A DNA stretch of 64,000 nucleotides from Candidatus Bathyarchaeota archaeon (lineage in GTDB: Archaea > Thermoproteota > Bathyarchaeia > Bathyarchaeales > DTEX01): the NCBI GenBank assembly GCA_018397065.1, contig JAGTRI010000004.1, forward strand, positions 16,267 to 80,266. Direction: 5' to 3'. The translations under genes and the position numbers were made by a program. Positions within the stretch are counted from its first letter, which is position 1, and each line of letters begins with the position of its first letter. Below the pieces are notes generated by a model that saw nothing but the letters and a program-made list of their open reading frames with translations, had not been told where the DNA came from and made no database searches. This document shows, one piece after another, positions 58,626 to 64,000 of the stretch.

Positions 58626-59180
58626 TTATTCTCGCTTAAGTCTTGAGTCAAGAATGTAATTGACTATGTCAATGCAAGACATTGCAAGGTAAGGTTTTTT
58701 TCCAATAGAAATCTTTGTGCCAAAGCGTAAAGCAAATTTTTCGTCTTTTATTGGCAAGCCGACTTGGTCGCCTAGTACAAAAACGGGATTTTCACCTAAG
58801 TTTACGTTATTAATGTCTTCTCCATTTTCCTCCAATATGAAGAGGTTCCGTTTTGTCCGTATGACTTCTTGAAAGCTTTCTTTGTGTAGCTCGATGCCTT
58901 GGTGTGCGCCGCCTGATAGCACCTTTCGCAGAATGTCTTCCCAAGTTTTCTCGTCAGTTCTCACGTCCCTAAGTTTTCTGCCATCAAAAACTAGGTGTAC
59001 TGGTGGATGTGGAGGACCATTTAGTATGGCGTGAAAAACAACGTCTCGTCTAATTGCGCCTGAGGTGAAAAAAGCTGTTAGAAGGCACTGATAGACGACA
59101 TCTAATCTACCTGCTTCTCTAAGGTTTCTAAAGTTACCGTCGGTTCTGCCTTTTCGAGAAAAAAGAATAAACTCAATCAT
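58626..59180 (-). CDS. trmY: tRNA (pseudouridine(54)-N1)-methyltransferase TrmY
   Basis: FILFSRKGRTDGNFRNLREAGRLDVVYQCLLTAFF, VFVLGDQVGLP; start at MIEFILFS, removing the overlap with GH42. Confidence 0.92.
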   Translation of the reverse strand: MIEFILFSRKGRTDGNFRNLREAGRLDVVYQCLLTAFFTSGAIRRDVVFHAILNGPPHPPVHLVFDGRKLRDVRTDEKTWEDILRKVLSGGAHQGIELHKESFQEVIRTKRNLFILEENGEDINNVNLGENPVFVLGDQVGLPIKDEKFALRFGTKISIGKKPYLAMSCIDIVNYILDSRLKRE

Positions 59181-59236
59181 ACGAGGATGATTCCTATAGT
59201 TACATAAAAAGAATTGGGACTTTAGGAACGCAGATA

Positions 59237-61363
59237 CTATTCTTCGACTAGAACGCTGAACCTCCATTCTGGCGCATTAAACATGCATTCTTGACCAGTT
59301 TCCGTAGTCTGAACAGAAATTCTCCGTCCTGAAATTATGTCAAGAGCACGTTTAGAGGCGAAGAAGTCACGTTTGAATCTGAGGTGAACAGAGTCTTGTT
59401 TTGGCGGGAAAAAGACGAAGACCACTTTCTTTCCAGCTGATTCTCCCCACTTGACGTAAACGAACGAGTCTTTGTCAGGCTTCGGCGAAGAAACTTCGAC
59501 CCAAGGCTCCCATCCTGCTTTCCGAGCTGTAAGTTCTATAAACCTTTCAAAATCTGCTGTCCAACTGTTTAAATATGGGTCACCAAGATAGGACCCGCAT
59601 AGAACCACTCTGCCTTTGCCGACTGAAACCTCAGATATTAATGCGCCGTCCTTATTTTCAGCTAGTATAATGCCATTGTTTTTCTGCCATGGGGTTAGCC
59701 ACTGTGCTACTTTGAGGTTTAGTTTCTCGTCATTAATCACGGCAGATATGTAGTCAGATTCAAGGTGGCGTCTTCCGACTTCATTTACTCCAGTTAAGTG
59801 TGTAGTGAAACGATCTTCGGGGTACCTGTATAATCCTTCTGGGTTAAAGGCTCCACATTCTGATTCGCAGACAAGAGTTCCACCTTTTTTCACAAACTCT
59901 GCAAGGGTTTCTTCTACAGACTCGCTTGTAACTATTGTTCGGGGCATAAACAAGACTTTAAGCTCATGTAAGACATCGAGGTGTTCCTCTTCAACAACAG
60001 TGTACGGCATCGACTGACGTGCCAAACTTCGACAATATCCGAGTAAGCCACGCATTATCCGTTCAGCGCTACCTTCCTGTGCCCAAGCTAAATAGTAAGA
60101 TTGGGGGCTAAACATAACTCCGATTTCAGACCTCGCAGGTCTATACTTAGCTATCATGTCACCGTAGTCCTCGATTAGCTTGCCCGTTACTTTCATGTGC
60201 TCCAAACGTTCTTCCGCGAGATCATCATAACCCGAAATTCCGAAACCTCCTGATTCGCGGCCAAAAACCTCATCTCGCCAACACCAAAACAGGATTGTGT
60301 CTGCTCCGCAGGCTATGCCGTTCCAAATCCATCTTTGCTGGGAAAGGGCATCCACATCAGCATAGATATTGAACCCAACTGCAGCACGTCCCCCTTGGAC
60401 CTCACTTAGCCACACCAGCTTGTCACGTCCCGCTGACTTCACAAATTCCACTCTCATCGCAAAATCAGCATCGTCCATGTTAGACCATTTAGGAAAACTT
60501 GAGCAGCCAACTCCATCCAAGTCATCTGCGAAGAACCAGTCATTTCCTCTGTTAAGAGGGTGGTCATAACCATGCATTGAGCCTGGCCACAAAGCGCACG
60601 GAGAGGCAGCGTGAACCGTAACAGGATGTTTCATGTCTAAAGCCTTTATTACTTCGTAACGTGCCTTTGCGTGTCTGTTTGCCCTCCACGTGAGAAACCT
60701 TTCGAAGGCCATCATTTCTGTGTATGGTCTATCAGGAAGTTTTCCAGGCATCACCTCCTCGAACGAGCTGTAACGTCTCTTCCAAGCCTTATTCAGCCCT
60801 TCAAGCCCGCCATACTTGTCGCTTAACCATTTGCGAAAAGCCTGTAGCGTGTAATCGCAGTAACATACGAACCCGTCGGCATGAACGTTCCATCTTAGCT
60901 CGTTCCAAGCGTCCCACCCTCTAAGGTTGGGAACAGAACGGTATCTTGAAACAACTTCGGTGAAGAAATGCTGCATGTGCTCCCAAACGCCTGGATTGTC
61001 GGTGCATCCACCTGGCGTTATACCAAAGTGACATTCATTACGATTCGAGGATACGACCTTTTGTCCTATGTGGTTAATCATCTCGCTTCCTGGAACTTCA
61101 CGGTGAATCCAGTACGGTTGAATCTCTGCTATTGTGCTGAGGATAACGCCTAGCCCATTCTGTTCAGCTAGCTTCACTAAACGATCGTAATCGTCGAAAA
61201 CGAAATGGTTCGGTTTAGGTTCAACCCAGCCCCACAAAACCCAAAGCTGTACTGTGTTGAACCCTGACTGCTTAATCTTGATAAAGTCTTTTTCCCAGTA
61301 TTTGTCCTCTGGAAAAGGAGGACGATAGTATTGAACTCCAAGATTCATACAGTCTTCCTTCAA
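59237..61363 (-). CDS. glycoside hydrolase family 42-like beta-galactosidase
   Basis: [59 protein letters not shown], trimerisation/GATase-like domain. Confidence 0.9.
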   Translation of the reverse strand: MKEDCMNLGVQYYRPPFPEDKYWEKDFIKIKQSGFNTVQLWVLWGWVEPKPNHFVFDDYDRLVKLAEQNGLGVILSTIAEIQPYWIHREVPGSEMINHIGQKVVSSNRNECHFGITPGGCTDNPGVWEHMQHFFTEVVSRYRSVPNLRGWDAWNELRWNVHADGFVCYCDYTLQAFRKWLSDKYGGLEGLNKAWKRRYSSFEEVMPGKLPDRPYTEMMAFERFLTWRANRHAKARYEVIKALDMKHPVTVHAASPCALWPGSMHGYDHPLNRGNDWFFADDLDGVGCSSFPKWSNMDDADFAMRVEFVKSAGRDKLVWLSEVQGGRAAVGFNIYADVDALSQQRWIWNGIACGADTILFWCWRDEVFGRESGGFGISGYDDLAEERLEHMKVTGKLIEDYGDMIAKYRPARSEIGVMFSPQSYYLAWAQEGSAERIMRGLLGYCRSLARQSMPYTVVEEEHLDVLHELKVLFMPRTIVTSESVEETLAEFVKKGGTLVCESECGAFNPEGLYRYPEDRFTTHLTGVNEVGRRHLESDYISAVINDEKLNLKVAQWLTPWQKNNGIILAENKDGALISEVSVGKGRVVLCGSYLGDPYLNSWTADFERFIELTARKAGWEPWVEVSSPKPDKDSFVYVKWGESAGKKVVFVFFPPKQDSVHLRFKRDFFASKRALDIISGRRISVQTTETGQECMFNAPEWRFSVLVEE

Positions 61364-62550
61364 TCCTTTTTGTTCTTCATTATTTGAAGGTTTTTTGTGA
61401 TTAGTTTGTTTAGGGTCGCCACTGATGTATGTGTTCTGTAACCATCAGCAGGTGTATTGAGGCAGTAATCGACCAGTTTCTCAACAGTAGACGTTGCGAC
61501 GTGCATTCTTGTATCAGACGAGGCATAGTAAATGTAGACTTCGCCGTTGTCCTTTTTTATCCAGCCGTTACTGAACAAGACGTTTGATACGTCTCCCACT
61601 CTTTCCTCGCCTTTGGGAGCCATAAAATAGCCTCCTGGAGAAGCAATAACTTTCCAAGGCTCTTTCAAGTCTGTCATAAACATGTAAAGCACATAGCGTA
61701 AGCCTGCAGCACAGCTTCGAACTCCGTGAGCTAGTTGTAACCATCCTTTGTCTGTCTTTATCGGCGGTGGACCTAAGCCGTTTTTTACTTCCTTAATCGT
61801 GTGGTAGACTCGGGGCTCAATGATTGTTTCGTCTCGGATTTCTGCATTTTCTATGTCGTCAATTAGAGCCCAGCCTATTCCGCCTCCTGAGCCGGCTTCA
61901 ATAAATGTTTCCTGTGGACGGGTATACAATGCATACTTACCGTTAACAAATTCTGGGTGCAACACAACGTTGCGTTGCTGAGTTTTTGATTTCAAGTCTG
62001 GCAAACGTTCCCATGCGATGAGGTCTTTTGTGCGAACAATTCCCGCTTTGGCTATGGCAGACGACAAGTCACCCGGTGGAGCGTTCGGATCTTTACGTTC
62101 CGAACAGAAAATTCCGTATATCCAACCATCTTCATGCTGAGTAAGGCGCATGTCATAAACGTTGGTTTCGTCTTTGTCGGTGTCTGGAAGTGTGATCGGG
62201 TAGTCCCAAAAACGCCATTGGTCGATGCCGTTTGGACTTTCAGCAACCGCAAAAAATGATTTACGGTCCCAGCCTTCAACGCGTACAACCAATAAGTATC
62301 GATTATTAAACAAGATGGCTCCAGCGTTAAAGGTGGAATTTATTCCGAAACGTTGCAGTAGGTTCGGATTGGTTTTATAGTTAAGATCGTAACGCCAAAA
62401 GATTGGGGCGTGATCAGCTGTGAGAATGGGATGTTTGTACCGATAATATATGCCGTTGTAGTCATCGATCTTTTCATTTCGAAGCATTATGAGTTTTTCG
62501 TAACTTTTGAATAGCTCATTAAGCCGTTTGTCAAAATCTTTTTTGTCCAT
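61360..62550 (-). CDS. GH130-like beta-mannoside phosphorylase/hydrolase family
   Basis: [82 protein letters not shown]; 4-nt overlap with GH42. Confidence 0.85.
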   Translation of the reverse strand: MDKKDFDKRLNELFKSYEKLIMLRNEKIDDYNGIYYRYKHPILTADHAPIFWRYDLNYKTNPNLLQRFGINSTFNAGAILFNNRYLLVVRVEGWDRKSFFAVAESPNGIDQWRFWDYPITLPDTDKDETNVYDMRLTQHEDGWIYGIFCSERKDPNAPPGDLSSAIAKAGIVRTKDLIAWERLPDLKSKTQQRNVVLHPEFVNGKYALYTRPQETFIEAGSGGGIGWALIDDIENAEIRDETIIEPRVYHTIKEVKNGLGPPPIKTDKGWLQLAHGVRSCAAGLRYVLYMFMTDLKEPWKVIASPGGYFMAPKGEERVGDVSNVLFSNGWIKKDNGEVYIYYASSDTRMHVATSTVEKLVDYCLNTPADGYRTHTSVATLNKLITKNLQIMKNKKD

Positions 62551-62743
62551 AGGCTTCCCGTTTATTTTTTGATTATATAAAATATAAAACTATTTTAATG
62601 CGTGTAGAAAACAGTTGAAAAAACAAGAATATTGGATGACATACTGAAATCTGATTTATGCTTCTTTTTTAAGTGCCTTAATGAAACTTATATTTCTCTT
62701 GTTACGGAAGATTTTTAGGATGACATTGCATCTACTTTAAAAG

Positions 62744-63049
62744 ATGATTGTGATGGTTAAGCGCGTTGAGAAACCTTGGGGTTGGGAAGAGTTTCTTGTT
62801 GAGAACGAGTTTTACAGAATAAAGAGGCTTCACGTTAACGCGGGTTGCAGAAATAGCCTTCAACGTCACAAAGAGAAGGTTGAAACTTTGATTTATCCAG
62901 ATGGTAAGATTGTTCACGTTCCTCCATTAAAAGTGCACAGGATAGAAGCACCTCCTGACAAGGACCTAGAGGTTTTAGAGGTTAGCCACGGAAAAGATGA
63001 GGATGTTGAAAGGCTTGAAGACGATTATGGCAGAACTACGAAAACTTGA
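62744..63049 (+). CDS. cupin protein, mannose-6-phosphate isomerase type
   Basis: VEKPWGWEEFLVENEFYRIKRLHVNAGCRNSLQRHKEKVETL. Confidence 0.85.
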   Translation: MIVMVKRVEKPWGWEEFLVENEFYRIKRLHVNAGCRNSLQRHKEKVETLIYPDGKIVHVPPLKVHRIEAPPDKDLEVLEVSHGKDEDVERLEDDYGRTTKT

Positions 63050-63078
63050 TTATTTGTCTTCAGCTTATGCTTTGTTAA

Positions 63079-63621
63079 TTATTGAGACTGCTTGATTACT
63101 ACTGTTTCCGAAAGGGCGTTGAACAGCCTCTGGTTTTTATTTGTGTTCATTAGCCACCCAATTATGCAGTCTAAAGGTAGAAGGAAGGCTTTGCCGAAGC
63201 TTTCAATGGCAGCGTACCCTATGTCTATTGGTTGGCCGTTTAGCCTTGTAACTTTAAGTTTCATCACCATCTTGCCAATTGACTGACCGTATGTTCCTTC
63301 CATGAACATCCAATATAGGAAATATATGACATTGTTGAATCCAAACTCCACGAATGGAATCCAGCTAAACGGGAAAGGTAGTATTGGCAGCCAAAGATTT
63401 GGCAACTTAAAAAGTGCGTAGACGATCTTAATCGGTGCAAGAAAGATTCCTAGGATTATCATGTCTATGATCCATGCTACGAATCTTTCACCCCAGCTGG
63501 CGACAGTTAATGTCGGCTTAGATGTACCTCTAATTGCTACTCCACAGTTTGGGCAGTAGGTTGCGTCTTCGGATACTTGCGCTCCGCAGTTTTTGCAGTA
63601 AGGCACTTTCTTTTTCACCAT
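63079..63621 (-). CDS. RDD family membrane protein with N-terminal zinc ribbon
   Basis: YCKNCGAQVSEDATYCPNCGVAI plus ASWGERFVAWIIDMIILGI and YGQSIGKMVMKLKV. Confidence 0.9.
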   Translation of the reverse strand: MVKKKVPYCKNCGAQVSEDATYCPNCGVAIRGTSKPTLTVASWGERFVAWIIDMIILGIFLAPIKIVYALFKLPNLWLPILPFPFSWIPFVEFGFNNVIYFLYWMFMEGTYGQSIGKMVMKLKVTRLNGQPIDIGYAAIESFGKAFLLPLDCIIGWLMNTNKNQRLFNALSETVVIKQSQ

Positions 63622-63749
63622 TTACCTTGGGTTGTATGAGATATTCGTGTGTCTCGGCTATTTATCTGTTGTCTTATTGTAAAGATTAAAATAAGTGGTC
63701 GATAAGAACACTAGGATGCTGCCTATAGAACAATAGAAGGTGCTGTATA

Positions 63750-64000
63750 ATGGACATTGAGAGACGCGTTGAACTGGTCTTGCGGAACACTGAAGAAGTT
63801 GTTACACGCGAAGAGCTAAGGAGCTTGCTGGAAACCGAAAGTAGCCCTAAGGCTTACTGGGGGTTTGAGTGTTCAGGTTTCATGCATGTTGGCATGGCGT
63901 TGATTCCTGGCGTTAAGATTCGTGACATGGTTGAGGCGGGTTTTGACTTCACGATTTTCTTGGCAGATTGGCATAGCTGGATAAACAATAAGCTAGGCGG
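63750..64000 (+). CDS. tyrS: tyrosyl-tRNA synthetase (partial, runs off the window)
   Basis: MDIERRVELVLRNTEEVVTREELRSLLETESSPKAYWGFECSGFMHVGMALIPGVKIRDMVEAGFDFTIFLADWHSWINNKLGG. Confidence 0.88.
   Translation, partial: MDIERRVELVLRNTEEVVTREELRSLLETESSPKAYWGFECSGFMHVGMALIPGVKIRDMVEAGFDFTIFLADWHSWINNKLG

Noticed and set aside
59181-59267. N-terminal extension of the trmY ORF
   Set aside because: Would overlap the GH42 gene; the family N-terminus (MIEFILFSRKG) starts at 59180.

Overview
A 64 kb window from an archaeal chromosome. Gene content (SMC-ScpAB, Rpo7/Spt4, S24e/S27ae, SepRS, Fwd/Mch, archaeal AdoMet synthetase, TrmY) fits a Bathyarchaeota/TACK-like lineage, but that placement is inference. 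The window is gene-dense and mostly core metabolism and information processing, with about 70 supportable CDSs and one tRNA gene. I saw no CRISPR array, rRNA, transposon or prophage. Items most worth a second look: (1) a nitrogen island (glnA, two stand-alone RAM proteins, Lrp, RHH, KaiC-like ATPase, amt, 47-aa coiled-coil microprotein) that ends in what reads as a decayed P-II/glnK gene; (2) a membrane-anchored protein with about 13 exact 9-residue 'DGTxxxxYP' repeats, like the TCP10/CPAP G-box; (3) tRNA-Arg(CCG) with an 18-nt insertion in the anticodon stem, best read as a non-canonical 29/30 intron, plus an EndA in the same window that lacks the catalytic His; (4) fwdC lacking a usable start codon unless one A is removed from an A5 run at the fwdA/fwdC junction; (5) an apparent ACG start for rpo7; (6) a PurF-like protein without the N-terminal Cys nucleophile; (7) a translin-SepRS overlapping gene pair. 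All calls were made by eye from the sequence and the supplied translations; no searches were run.
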